Positions 52,050 to 63,481 of a DNA stretch of 64,000 nt are shown piece by piece. A program made the position numbers and the translations under genes. Source of the stretch: Pomphorhynchus laevis (Eukaryota > Acanthocephala > Palaeacanthocephala > Echinorhynchida > Pomphorhynchidae); assembly GCA_012934845.2 (NCBI GenBank), contig WNNJ02001745.1, positions 1 through 64,000 on the forward strand, read 5' to 3'. The notes under the pieces are model-generated. The model was given only the letters and a program-made list of their open reading frames with translations. It was not told the DNA's origin and searched no databases. Position 1 is the stretch's first letter, and every line of letters begins with the position of its first letter.

Positions 52050-53695
52050 TCTAAATAATAATATAATAATATATATAATTTTTTTAATATAATATATATT
52101 CTTGTAACAATTACAAAATTTGGTTCCCGCAAATTCGCCTATTAGTAGTCATATTTTGTCCTCAATATTCTTATTAATCAGCTGGACTCAATATTCGCAA
52201 TCGCATCCGAACTGTGCCCAAATCGAAATTGGTGCTGGAGGCGATGTCTTGTAGCGCGAATGCACAATGATGCTAGGGAGGCCTGTGTGATGCTCACCTT
52301 CGCTCGCAGTTGTCCTATTTCTCGTGAATAATTTGAAATTCCTCAATCAGCCTTCTTTCTTGCGATAAATTTTAGTAGTTTGTCCGCTTCTGGTCCAATT
52401 CCACATGCGCTCGAGAACGTCACCGGTACAAACATGGCATTTATGTGGTCATCGTCAAAAACTGGACAACGCCAGAAACCGGTCGTAGTTACGGTTCAAT
52501 CGTTACGTCCTTACATACATCAGACAACTCTTCCGTTATAAGATTGCGCATAAGATCGTTCCTAATAAGAGTAGTACCTCCAATCTTGCAAGATAGAGCA
52601 TGTGATACAGAGGAAGTTGCCCCACACGCACAATTTAGTGAAACCTTGTTTGGTTGCAGGTTATAAAGGGTGCATATTGCGTCTTAAAATTGTTGAGTAT
52701 CCACCATTCCGCAACGAATACGTGTTGAACGTACCGTTAGCCATAATGACGCTCCTCTATCGCTCGCACAGGATAAGAGTTGGAAAAAGTTCTGCGCCCA
52801 CACAACCTTTAAGTTTTTCCAGTTCAACTTCCATTCTGTTGCGTTTTTTACCCATTATTTGGAAGACGCACCCTTCTCTGAGGCATATCTCTGTGCACAC
52901 TTTTGAACCTATTCCATTTTCGGCTCTAATGTCGCCAGTTTGTTTTCCACGTACTTTCTTACTTCGCTACGGATTTCCCTTACCATAATTGATTGTGCCT
53001 CCTTAACCTTGTTGATATCAGCGTCACAATCCAACAATACGCTAACCCTACAGGATCGTTCATATTGAATCCCAATATTTTTTCCAATGATGACTAAACC
53101 AAGACCCCCTTCCCCATATTGAAGAGAAATAATTTCGCGTAGTTCCGGCGGTATATACTCTAATTTCGTAAGCGCCGGTAAGAACTTGTTTACAAATATG
53201 TACTATAAAGGTTGAAACGACCCCTCCTCACATTCACAAGTCCTCACGAGATGCGTCTAACTATGCCGGAATGCGAATGTATAGGCCGAAAAGGCACACT
53301 GTAGATCAAATAACGCGATTGCCACCAATTTTTTTAACATCACACTCCACTTACTAGCTCGTGAAATAACTCGCACTCGTATATAATCGACAGACTCAAT
53401 AAACGAGCCTAAAAGTGCAATCCCATCCTCACAAATCTAGATGTTGACGTTACCAAATTTTTTAAGTTGCCTAGAATCAATCCTATCATTAGATAAGAGT
53501 TTACATTTATTCGGATTCACATAAAATCCGTATTTGGGGCCAACCCTCTTAATTATTCAAAAGAAACGAAATGCCTCATCGAGACTCCCGACAAATGACA
53601 CGTCATCTACATACCATCGTTGAAAGGCATTGGACAATAACCTTTGCAATTCTCGAATCAATGGTATTGACGCAGCCGCAAATGCAATCATTTAA
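52050..53695 (-). mobile_element. R8: RLE-type LINE from motif B to the 3' end, heavily decayed
   Basis: The terminal motif GGCGAATTTGCGGGAACC (complement at 52122-52139) is followed by an A/T tail to 52050. Reading up the minus strand: IAFAAASIPLIRELQ (about 53690), RWYVDDVSFVG (about 53600; D-D kept, A to V), VGPKYGFYVNPNKCKLLSND (about 53510), LGSFIESVDY and GGLGLVIIGKNIGIQYERSC (about 53095), then degraded knuckle and endonuclease. 5'-truncated just before motif B. Confidence 0.7.
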
Positions 53696-54060
53696 TAATA
53701 ACATATTTGATCTCATTTAGCAGTTCAATTATTTGGCATTACAATTATTTGACAAATAAATAATTTAACAGGTCAACATTTGATAATTTGGCCCATCGGA
53801 GGCCAAAATCTGATAACATATAGTTTCACTGACAATATCCAAACCTTGATCTAATAAAATATTTGATATTATTCAGTGTTCAAATATTTTACTGTGTTCT
53901 CCTATTAAACATGTTAATATTTTAATTTTACATATGAGATAAAATTGTGTATCCTTGGATGCACTTAATTGTAAACTGAAACTCTTTTGAGTAAAACAAC
54001 ATTTGCCTTTGGAATCTTAATAAGATTTTTTTTAAGATTTTCCATAATTCAGATTTTCAT
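53696..54060. other. AT-rich DNA
   Basis: Contains TTTGGCC...GGCCAAA as a hairpin near 53797-53815 and several TTTGATAAT-type repeats that recall the APC1-intron repeat. No gene. Confidence 0.4.
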
Positions 54061-54740
54061 AAGAACGTTTAAGTACGGTGATATAATGGTGATATAATGG
54101 TGATATAAGGTGATAAGAAGCTGGCGCACTTCTTAGTAGAAACTCGAGATTTTCTCGCTTCGAAAGCAGAAAGAACAACGGAGAAGCAAACCTATCTTTG
54201 ATAGGCTGATTGAGTTGCGTAGGATGACGAGAGCATCGTAGTAGTTCACCTTAGTCAACTGTGATCCGTCACGAGAATGCTCAGTGATAGATTTTCGCAA
54301 GCCGTTGTCTATTCAAAGTTGGTATCCGATCGGTGCTCCAGGAATTAAAGCTTCGCCTGGCGTCACGGTCTTGGAATGACCGTCATGTCAAGCTTGTGCG
54401 TCACGTCAAGCTTGTGTTGCTTGTTCAGCAACCTTAGTAAGCTGATGAAGGAAGGAAAGATAGCACACGTGCTGTCCTGTGAAGCCACTGCTTACGCAAA
54501 CCATACAGATGTAAGGATGGTCACCGGTGAAGGAGTGTGTGCTTAGTGAATTCCTTTCAGAGGTTTACTGAGTATTTAGTACTGTCGAAGTTGTTTCGCT
54601 ACAGGACCAGACTGATAAAACCACCCTATAGAGATGAGAGACTAGGGTCAAAACGCCCCATTTATGGCTAGGCGTCTGTGGTAGGCGCATTTCGGGTTAA
54701 GCTTCACGACGAAGGTTGTAAAAAAGCATGTAGGTTTATA
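54060..54740. other. Unclassified GC-richer block
   Basis: Stands out from the flanks. It opens with an 11-base tandem repeat (GGTGATATAAT, about four units, 54079-54115) and has a direct repeat GTCAAGCTTGTG at about 54388 and 54404. No ORF above 40 codons, tRNA or element end was recognised on either strand. It may be an unknown element or a non-coding RNA gene. Confidence 0.4.
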
Positions 54741-56994
54741 CTTTCCTGTTCGTGTTAATTAAAAAACGTTGTATTGAAATTTTTTCTTATTAATATAACG
54801 TCACCAGTAGTCTTCAATTCATATAACCACTATATGTGGAGTGACGAATCTTAGCATCTGCACTAGAGTTTTTGATCGAGTTTCGTAGCTAGAGAGCTTT
54901 TGCTCGTGCATTGTAAACAAGTTTAGTTAACTCCTTGGTGTTAATAAATTGATTTATAAAAAATTTTATAATATAAGATTTTTATGTAATTCTGATATTT
55001 TAAATATTTTAAGGTTGATCATATACCATGGATTAGAATTAAGTTATCATATGGAGGAACCAACGCATTTTTAGAATTAAGCATTTTTAGATATTCACAT
55101 ATTTAAAAACTTATAAAATCAATTAAAGAACCTATAATATACTCTACATTAAGTACATTCTTCGTTCTTGAATTGAACAAATTATATTTGTTTAATCGAA
55201 ATCAAATTGTTGCTAATAATAAAAATCAAAAAATCTGAATTAATTAATTAATTAATCTAAATCTAATCAATTAATCTAAATCTTTTTATACAATATTCAC
55301 TCGTTACCAATATTACGAAAGTGATATCGGTATCAATAGTGATAGTTGTACACTAATAGTACACAAACAAAGTAATAGTTGATTTGATATCAGGTTTCGA
55401 TCACAATTCATCTACCCAACATAGAAGCAGTCCAAATACATTTAAATTATGTGTTTCATTTGATGAAATTTGATTATCTAGTGTAATATTTTATGTTCAT
55501 TATGAAATATGTGGAATATTTTGTTCCCTGTTAATTATTAATGTAAAAAATGAACGAATCAAATAAATGCTAATGATGTATTTCCTCTGATGGAATATTT
55601 TATTCTAACATAATAATATTTTATTATTTACATTTTATTATTCATTTTGGAGTATAAGTCCAAAATGAATTTAATTAAAATACTACTATTTATCTTATAA
55701 TAAATTTAAGACAAAATTAATCTAATGGAAAATATCTTAAACTTTAATAATTACTTTACTTTAATAATTTAATTTTTTATATTTTTTAATTTTTAATACT
55801 ATAAATAACTTTTAAAAAAGAATTTTCAGCCCACTATTACTCGACATAAATACATGCTAATGACGTATTTCCTATGATGAAATTTGATTATAATTTATTT
55901 TAATACAAAGTATATTATTCATTATTCATCTATTAAAATTTTCGATTGATAGTTTAAATAAATTTTTAATGATATTTTGTTGTTTTGGATATTGTAAATT
56001 TAATATTTAATTTTTTGTTGATTTATACTTCTCCATTTTAAGAAAAGAAATCATCAATTTTGATAAATTTAAAGGTTTAACAAATTTTGACGAATTTTTC
56101 TACGTTTCTGATTCCCCTAATTATGGTCCAAAATGATTATTTGACATATAATAACGTTAATCGACAACCTAGGATTGATAATTTAATATGGAATTAAATA
56201 ATAAATTTAATGTTTTAATACAAAATATATTGTTTATTATCCATAAAAATATTTCAATTAAGAGTATAAATATGTAATAATATTTTTATAATAATAACAT
56301 TTTTTTTGATATCAATAAGACAGGAATCAGAGTTGCGAAATGTTCAAATTAAAATAATTTTACAATTTCTAGATAAGAAATAACTTAATTAATGATTAAT
56401 AAAATTCAAAAACAGAAACATTATTTAAACTTAAATATACAAATTATCATTGCATTCTCTTAATGAAATCACAAATGCATGTTTTATAATGTATTCACAC
56501 GATCCTCGATCTTTAATAGGTTATATGTCTTAATTGGTTGACGACAGTTAATATCTTCTATTGAAAAATCACGAACGATAAAACATAAATTGGATTTTCA
56601 AATGCAAAATTACCTTGACTAAGACGAAAAGCCAGCATCCGCATTTCAGAATCATTGGCGAGCAGATACACCTTTAAACAGCTGCAGATTACGTCCGTAA
56701 TTTGAGAATTTGACGCTTCTTTGAATTTACAAAACAAATTTTAAATTATACTTAGAATAAAAATTAAAATAATCTAATTACTTAAATTTGTCTATTTTGT
56801 AAATAAATTACGATCTGAAAAATATATTTCATTATCATCTTATAAAGATTTCTTATAATGAACTAAACGTAGTAGTGATAAGAAATATCTGCTACTTACT
56901 TAAAATCATTTCAATTATTATTTAAATATTTGGGTATAGAAAACCGTCATTATCTTTACTATAAAACGTCGATTTCAAGAATCGACGCTTTAAT
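54741..56994. other. AT-rich DNA with decayed PLE end modules
   Basis: Two degraded PLE ends are readable, at about 55395-55495 (ATCAGGTTTCGATCA, CTACCCAACATAG, TTGATGAAATTTGATTA) and about 55840-55925 (AATACATGCTAATGACGTAT, CTATGATGAAATTTGATTA). No coding sequence or RNA gene was recognised in the rest. Confidence 0.5.
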
Positions 56995-57975
56995 TAATAA
57001 TCAAAATTATGAATAATCGAATAACTCGCAATCTATATAATATAGGTATAGTTTTATTATATAATTCAACCTTTATACCCTTTTTATCCAATATAGAACA
57101 GTGACTTGTAATAATTGTTTCTAAACTCAACTCACTACGTTCGTATGTTGGATTTACATTTAAATCACTAGAATTAACCTCTTTCATTAGTATATCATAA
57201 TAAAGCTTTTTGCATGTGAAGACAAAGTTATTACTAGCTTTATCAATAGTTGTTATTATATAGTTATCCTTTAATTTAGTAAGTTCTTTATACATATCTT
57301 TATTAATTTTATCTTTCCTTTTATAATTGTTTGTTATTTTCATTTTATTTTTAATTTTATCAAATATATAATCTTTCCAAATTTTTATCTTAGATATATT
57401 CGAGCTTTCACTATTAATCAGCTTACTAAAGTAATCATTTAAGTTATTATATAACGAATTGTAAATTTTATTTTTGTCGTTGTTGTTATTTAATCTATAT
57501 TTATACCCTTTCGATAGCAGCTTTCTTAATTCACAATTTTCAATTAATTCTAGATTATGGGTACATATATGTTCATTTATTTTATCAAAACTAAGACTTT
57601 TACAATTGCATTCTGTTTCCATTATGTTTCTAATATTATCGTTACATATTGATTTTAATTCTTTATTATAATTACAAATTTTTCGTCCTAATGGTGGTAG
57701 GAGTTTATACCTTATTTTAGGAATATATTTACTTAAATCTGACCCTATTATTTCTTTACTTTTAGAATTATTTAAAAGTCCGGCTATATTTATGTTATCT
57801 ATACATTTATTAATGAAGTTTATGGTTAATGTATATTTTCTATTGTTATTATTAACATTTATTGTACGATTATAGTATTTTGTATTACAATAACTGTCTA
57901 TTATACAACTTAGCCTATCATAGTCGTTAATTAATTTTTGATTTATTGAACATATGATATCTTTAGATATCATAA
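56995..57975 (-). mobile_element. PLE fragment: RT N-terminal half
   Basis: A long open minus-strand stretch (56990-57973) with connector and RT N-terminal region (DIICSINQKLINDYDRLSCI, KYIPKIRYKLLPPLGRKICN, LKDNYIITTIDKASNNFVF). It ends at NKTIPILY, where PLE similarity stops. It is closely similar to the copies at 25-30 kb, so it is comparatively young. Confidence 0.8.
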
Positions 57976-58029
57976 TCTATTTGGCGGTGGCGATGGCTGG
58001 CCTCGCAATTCGTCTGGCATCGAAACAGA

Positions 58030-58290
58030 TTCCTACCCTTTTGATAGCATTTTCCTTAATTCACAATTTTCAATTAATTCTAGATTATGAGTGCATATAT
58101 GTTCATTTATTTTATCAAAATTAAGACTTTTGCAATCGCATTCAGTTTCTACGATGTTTCTAATATTATCGTTACATATTGATTTTAATTCTTTATTATA
58201 ATTACAAATTTTTCGTCCTAATGGTAATAGGAGTTTATACCTTATTTTAGGAATATATTTACTTAAATCTGATTCTATTATTTCTTATTT
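58030..58290 (-). mobile_element. PLE fragment, second piece
   Basis: Minus-strand repeat of part of the same RT region (IRYKLLLPLGRKICNYNKEL, CDCKSLNFDKINEHICTHNL), partly duplicating 57535-57745 with more divergence. A ~60-base GC-richer scrap (CGGTGGCGATGGCTGGCCTC) separates the two. Confidence 0.7.
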
Positions 58291-58691
58291 CACCATTTTC
58301 ATATAATTATTTCATAATAATTAATATTATCTATTACTAAAAAATTATTTAAAATTTTAAATAATTTTGAATTATTTAAAAATTTAAATTATTTAAAAAA
58401 TAAATTAAATATATAATTTTACAGTGTTTTTGAGATATCCTCATAATATAACGAAGGTAACGTATCAATTTATTTTAAATCTCATATTAATTTATTATAA
58501 ATTAAATTACTACTTAATTTAAACGCAATGAAAATAAAAAACAGATTCTAAAATCTGCAGACATTTAATTTTTATTAGACATCCATTTTGAGAACGGGTA
58601 AATTCACTATTCTACTTTATTGGAAAATCCATAAAAGTAAGAATTGCACTCTAACAATTATTATCTTGTGACGTGAAACAGAGAATTATAC
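58291..58691 (-). other. Spacer, possible final short exon
   Basis: Mostly A/T. On the minus strand TTAAATGTCTGCAG followed by ATTTTAGAATCTG would be an acceptor in phase with the donor at 58691, giving 14 codons and a stop. Too short to support. Confidence 0.2.
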
Positions 58692-58881
58692 CTGCACTGA
58701 TCAAAGCAGAAACATTACACTTCATCCAATCCCTTAATCCATCCATCATTAATGGTTTCAAATCCTCTTTATACATTTCAGCTAGAATAATTTGAAGTCG
58801 ATCAAGAAATATATCCGTCAGCTTTATTAATGCAAATTTGTTCAGACTCAGCGTCAACCGCTTAGTGGTTGTAACAACAAC
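58692..58881 (-). CDS. Exon, probably of the APC1 gene (C-terminal part)
   Basis: Bounded by ACATAG on the 5' side and GCAG/GTATAA on the 3' side. The phase is 0 at the start, as required by the preceding exon, and 1 at the end. It reads VVVTTTKRLTLSLNKFALIK, LTDIFLDRLQIILAEMYKED and LKPLMMDGLRDWMKCNVSAL, all helical. I do not see clear sequence identity with the vertebrate APC1 C-terminus, which is poorly conserved. The assignment rests on matching phase, strand and order. It could alternatively belong to a neighbouring gene. Confidence 0.5.
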
Positions 58882-60023
58882 CTATGTAAAAAAAAACAAA
58901 GTTGTAAAATACAATTCAAACCAGAGAATCAAATAAATAAATCAAAAAAATCGAACTGGATCAAAAAAGCATTAGTTTCTTTCAAACTTCGGACAACTTT
59001 TTACAATAAAAATCAAACAAATTTACAAATATACCGTAAACACGCCACTTGTTACGAAATAATTCTGCTTAAATTCTAAAATTCATTAGAAAACAGATAA
59101 ATGTCTAAACAAAATTGAAAAATATGTCAATAAATCAACAGTAATCATTCGGACAAATATGTAGGTTTTCAAATTAAAGGTAGCACCTTCTCCTATCAAA
59201 GCAAATTTAATTTAAAATCAGAAATGATTTCAATTAAATTTGCAAATTGTAAGACAAGTCTTTCATGCAATCTAAATGTCAATACAGAAAACGATTCGAG
59301 TGATCGTCAGTCAACATTAAAGAACCGAAACGTGAAACGTAGGTATTGGATCAGTAGCTGATAAGGTCTAAAGATACTATAATGTAGCGTACTGCTGTTG
59401 GCTTATAGATAGGATTAAAGTAGCGTTCAGGATAAAAATAGTAATCAAAATTTCAATGGTAAAAATGACTGCACAGATCTATCAAAGAAAAATAATAAAT
59501 TATAATATATATTATAATATATAAAATATATTATAGCAGCTCATCCTGATGACCTTTATTCCATATTCGAATAGATCGTATATTATTTATTAGTCGATTC
59601 ATATAACTTAATTTTTATTTTATATTTTAATTTTCAATTTGAAATTGATATAAATTATACAAAATCTTATGTAGAATTATTAATTTATTTATTATTTATT
59701 AATTATTTATAATTATTTATTAGTTATTTAATTATTAATTATTTATTATCTGTCATTATATTTAATATATAAATAATAAATTGATATATTTAAATTGATA
59801 TAAATATAAATTGTAAAAAAACTGATATAATTTTTTATTATTTATCACTATTTTTATTTATATTTAGTATAGAATACGTAGATTCAGATATCTGATAATT
59901 AAAATATTTTATTGAAAAATATATAAAATGACATATAGAAACAAACTTTGAAATCGTTCATAGAGTTTGAAAGAACAAGTAGATAACTTACAACAAGTTA
60001 ATAGTATTTAATTTAATGCTAAC
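58882..60023. other. Probable APC1 intron with PLE end scrap
   Basis: About 1.14 kb if the flanking exons belong together. Around 59545-59600 there is a degraded PLE end module (CATCCTGATGACCTTTATTC, TATTTATTAGTCGATTCATA), and near 59870 GAATACGTAGATTCAG, the PLE edge sequence. Otherwise A/T-rich. Confidence 0.5.
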
Positions 60024-60095
60024 CTTTTCAATTTCTGTTAGAATTAATTGTAGGGATGAATTAGCGTTTGATAAAGATTGTTGTTCTTTAAATAC
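60024..60095 (-). CDS. ANAPC1: APC1 exon (72 nt)
   Basis: Starts after GGTTTCAG and ends at GAAAAG/GTTAGC. 24 codons, phase 0 at both ends: VFKEQQSLSNANSSLQLILT and EIEK. It continues the region after the KDGxL segment of APC1. The upstream intron is only 51 nt. Confidence 0.7.
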
Positions 60096-60146
60096 CTGAA
60101 ACCTCACACCAATTTTTATTATTTTTCAAAATTAAAATTCACTCAC

Positions 60147-60207
60147 CAGCGCTAGGTCTAAAGATTTTCTATTCAATATAAGCAATCCGTCTCTTGCGAG
60201 AACACTT
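60147..60207 (-). CDS. ANAPC1: APC1 exon (61 nt)
   Basis: Between TTTTTAG and CTG/GTGAGT. One base completes the codon split from the preceding exon (R), then SVLARDGLLILNRKSLDLAL. It aligns with the APC1 segment SILSKDGVLYV in vertebrates. Phase 2 in, phase 0 out. The intron before it is 48 nt. Confidence 0.88.
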
Positions 60208-60255
60208 CTAAAAATAAAAAATGTACAATTAGAGAACTAACATAGATCTTATTAC

Positions 60256-61466
60256 CTGAGTTCTGAATTAATTTCATCGTGTTCAAACAAATCTATTGGC
60301 CAGAATCCATCAGCACGAATGCAAATGCGCTTTATCGTACTAAGTGACGGTAATCGGTACACTCCGTGATTATCGTTAAGAAGATTTAGTTGGTCACAAC
60401 CGTGTTGTTGGATATGGACTTTAGCGTTTATGTGACGTAAATCAATATCTGCTGTAACATGATCAGGCCCCGTACAAATGGTCAGCAAACGAGGTTCCGT
60501 AGCTAGAACATATAAATGACGAAGGAATTGGGGAACACAGCATTGCTGATCTGGCTCTAAAGGAAACGGTGGCAGTGTTGATGCAAGCAAACAAACAAGT
60601 GAGAATTTATCATTTGACTTGAAGCCTAAACGACCTCCGCCGAGGAACAGCATTCCAATCGACATATGAACTGCGAACTGAACACAATGCGCTCTAATCG
60701 GATGAGCACTCATTCGCAGATATCGTAGAATTCGAAATAGTGGTAAATTTCCTGTACCGGCTAGTACCATACTTGCTGAAATAATTATCGAGCACAGGGC
60801 AAAATTCAACGAGTAGGTGATAAAATTACATTTAGGAGGACGCATCATATTAAACCAAGCTTCCTCGGCGACATGGCCACGCCAACACTTCATCAAGCAA
60901 TTAAGCTGTTTAAATAAAACTTTTGATGCTTCGGAGCTTGCTGTTCCTGCATATTTTAATCCTAGCGCATAGCAGGCTGCTGCCATGCTGTACAAATACT
61001 TTTCAACAACAAATCGGTTGTTTTCAGAATTAACACCCTTATGGAGATTATCGCGGATCGATTGAGACTTTACCCACAAACTAGTACACGATACAGTGTT
61101 CCACATGATTAAACTTTTACCGAGAATAGTGTAAAAGATAAGGTCAGGTCTTAATGGTTGAATATGATCTGGTGTTAACAGTTGAGCGACATGCTCACTA
61201 TTTGTATCAAAAAATGCCAAAGATAGAGCAATGCAAGCGGGACCAGCAACGGTTAATCGATTCCATCGCTTATCATCATAGGATATCAGTTTACCCAATT
61301 CATCTATAAGCCTATCCTCCCAGTGTTTCATTACGTTACGGCTTTTCATTCCTAGAAGAACTAATCCCAATGATAAAGCTGCACACATACTGTGCGTTTC
61401 GTGATCTATCAATGCTGGGGTTTCAGCTTTTGAAATAAAACTTCCAGTTATCTCTCCAAGAAGAAC
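60256..61466 (-). CDS. ANAPC1: APC1 large exon: PC-repeat and C-terminal region
   Basis: APC1 is the largest scaffold subunit of the anaphase-promoting complex, the nuclear/cytosolic ubiquitin ligase that drives mitotic exit. The 1211-nt exon follows ATATAG and starts VLLGEITGSF; the next codons hold HETHSMCAALSLGLVLLGMK. Further on, LTVAGPACIALSLAFFDTNS and the proteasome/cyclosome repeat-like MSIGMLFLGGGRLGFKSND match vertebrate APC1 LALGLLFLGGGRYSL. FLRHLYVLATEPRLL matches ALRHLYVLAAEPRLL almost exactly, and LPSLSTIKRICI matches LPELHLLKQIKV. It ends with a split codon (CTC AG/GTAATA). There are no stops, so the exon looks functional. Confidence 0.95.
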
Positions 61467-63315
61467 CTATATAAATAAACATCGGATTAGAAACAAATAC
61501 TTTTTAATTCGATAAAAAATAGAGGCATTTAACAATTCCACTAAGATTATTCAAACTCAAGAATACTTTTAGCTTCTAAATAAATTTTTAAAACGATTAT
61601 AACTTACGTTACTATAATAATATTATACAATATTATTAATAATATAATAATATTAATTATTATATTATATAATATATAATATATAATATATTAATTATAT
61701 TATATTATATTATTATATTATTAATAATATAATAATGTTATTATACAATAATATTCTCAACTACCATTTATCACTTTATCATTTGATAATGATTTGATTA
61801 TTTTATTATTGGATATAAAATTTCTAATCAAAATTTTAAATTATCATTTGATAATAATTTGATTATTTTATTATCGGAAAAGTATTTGTAAATATTTGAT
61901 TTCCACTATTGAAAGCAAATAATTTAATTGGAACAAATTATCTGTAATTTAATATAAATTTGATTAAAATCTAATAATTTAGCAAAATCACAAAAAGAAA
62001 TCAATATAATTGATTAATTTGTTTCACTATTTGCAGGCTCATTACACTATGCTTTCTTCCGTGTATACACGTATTTCATTCGTATGTAAAGTTTTTTGTA
62101 GGCCCATTTGTGAAGCGAAAGTTAATTAAGTTAATCTGATGTAAAATGAAAATTATCTTATCAACAGAGATAATCAATCTTATCTTAAGATAATATTTAA
62201 ATTATCATTTGATAATGATTTGATTATTTTATTATTGGATATAAAATTTCTAATCAAAATATTAAATTATCATTCGATAATAATTTGATTAATTGATTAT
62301 TGGATAAGTATTTGTAAATTATCTGTAATTTAATATAAATTTGATTAAAATCTAATAATTTAGCAAAATCACAAAAAGAAATCAATATAATTGATTAATT
62401 TGTTTCACTATTTGCAGGCTCATTACACTATGCTTTCTTCCGTGTATACACGTATTTCATTCGTATGTAAAGTTTTTTGTAGGCCCATTTGTGAAGCGAA
62501 AGTTAATTAAGTTAATCTGATGTAAAATGAAAATTATCTTATCAACAGAGATAATCAATCTTATCTTAAGATAATATTTAAATTATCATTTGATAATGAT
62601 TTGATTATTTTATTATTGGATATAAAATTTCTAATCAAAATATTAAATTATCATTCGATAATAATTTGATTATTTTATTATTGGATAAGTATTTGTAAAT
62701 TATCTGTAATTTAATATAAATTTGATTAAAATCTAATAATTTAGCAAAATCACAAAAAGAAATCAATATAATTGATTAATTTGTTTCACTATTTGCAGGC
62801 TCATTACACTATAAAGTAATGAGCCTGTAAAAAGTATTTATAAAGTATTTGTAAATATTTAATTTCCACTACGCAAATAATTTAATTTAAACAAATTATC
62901 CGAATTATTTTTAAAACTCATCCTCATTGCAAATTATTTTTTAAATTTTATATTTATTCTTTAAGATATGTTTAAAAAGTGAGCTTTATGTTGTAGACAG
63001 AGTATTTCATAGATTTATAAATAGATTTCTTAATTTTATAAACTGAAATTTTATAGCATAAAATATCATAAAATCGAAATTAAAGGAGTAAATTGTAAAG
63101 GCATAACATCACATCAATAGAGATATATTATGCAAATATTTAAAGATTAAACATTTGATGTAAAATTTGTGAAATTCAAAATCTTTTGGTTAAAAAGTGT
63201 GTAAAGAGTCAAAAAAGTATAGTTTTGTAATTAAACACAACAAATTAAATAAATTATTTAATTATTAAATTAAACTTCTTGAAAACACAAATATCAGATA
63301 ACAAAAGAAACGTAC
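61467..63315 (-). other. APC1 intron (1849 nt)
   Basis: GTACGT donor (63315) and TATATAG acceptor (61467). Phase 0. It holds a tandem repeat (listed separately) and A/T-rich flanks. It is long compared with this gene's 48 and 51-nt introns. Confidence 0.85.
61777..62830. repeat. Tandem repeat of ~381-426 bp units in the APC1 intron
   Basis: Three units start at about 61777, 62203 and 62583 with TATCATTTGATAATGATTTG. Units 2 and 3 differ by a 381-base step. Unit 1 is ~45 bases longer. Unit 3 stops after TGCAGGCTCATTACACTATA and is closed by its partial reverse complement AAGTAATGAGCCTG. Units 1 and 2 include GTAGGCCCATTTGTGAAGCG, reminiscent of the R terminal motif. Unit similarity is very high. 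Confidence 0.85.
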
Positions 63316-63481
63316 TTCAGCAATTCGTTCATCATAGCTCTCTGCATATAGAAAACCAAGTCCAAGCATTGCTGCAAGCTGAGAGAGGAACTGTATTTCT
63401 AGTTCGGCTTGTGTTGGCAGTATCATGCTGCGTACATGTATGGCCATAAGACGGGTCAACGTAGCAGAGCATGAATGATGA
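63316..63481 (-). CDS. ANAPC1: APC1 exon (166 nt)
   Basis: Between TTTTTAG and GCTGAA/GTACGT. One base, then 55 codons ending in phase 0: TLTRLMAIHVRSMILPTQAE, LEIQFLSQLAAMLGLGFLYA, ESYDERIAE. It matches APC1 (LLPPTSTELDVPHNVQVAAV and GIGLVYQGTAHRHTAEVLL in vertebrates); the next exon's VLL completes that match across the intron. It lies N-terminal to the large exon. Upstream exons are not recognisable up to the window end. Confidence 0.9.

Noticed and set aside
52445-52988. Plus-strand ORFs of 73 and 128 codons.
   Set aside because: Antisense of the decayed R8 copy; no recognisable domain.
62090-62130. R-element 3' end inside the APC1-intron repeat.
   Set aside because: TAGGCCCATTTGTGAAGCG resembles the R motif but differs at several conserved positions and lacks the (ATT)n tail. 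Noted as resemblance only.
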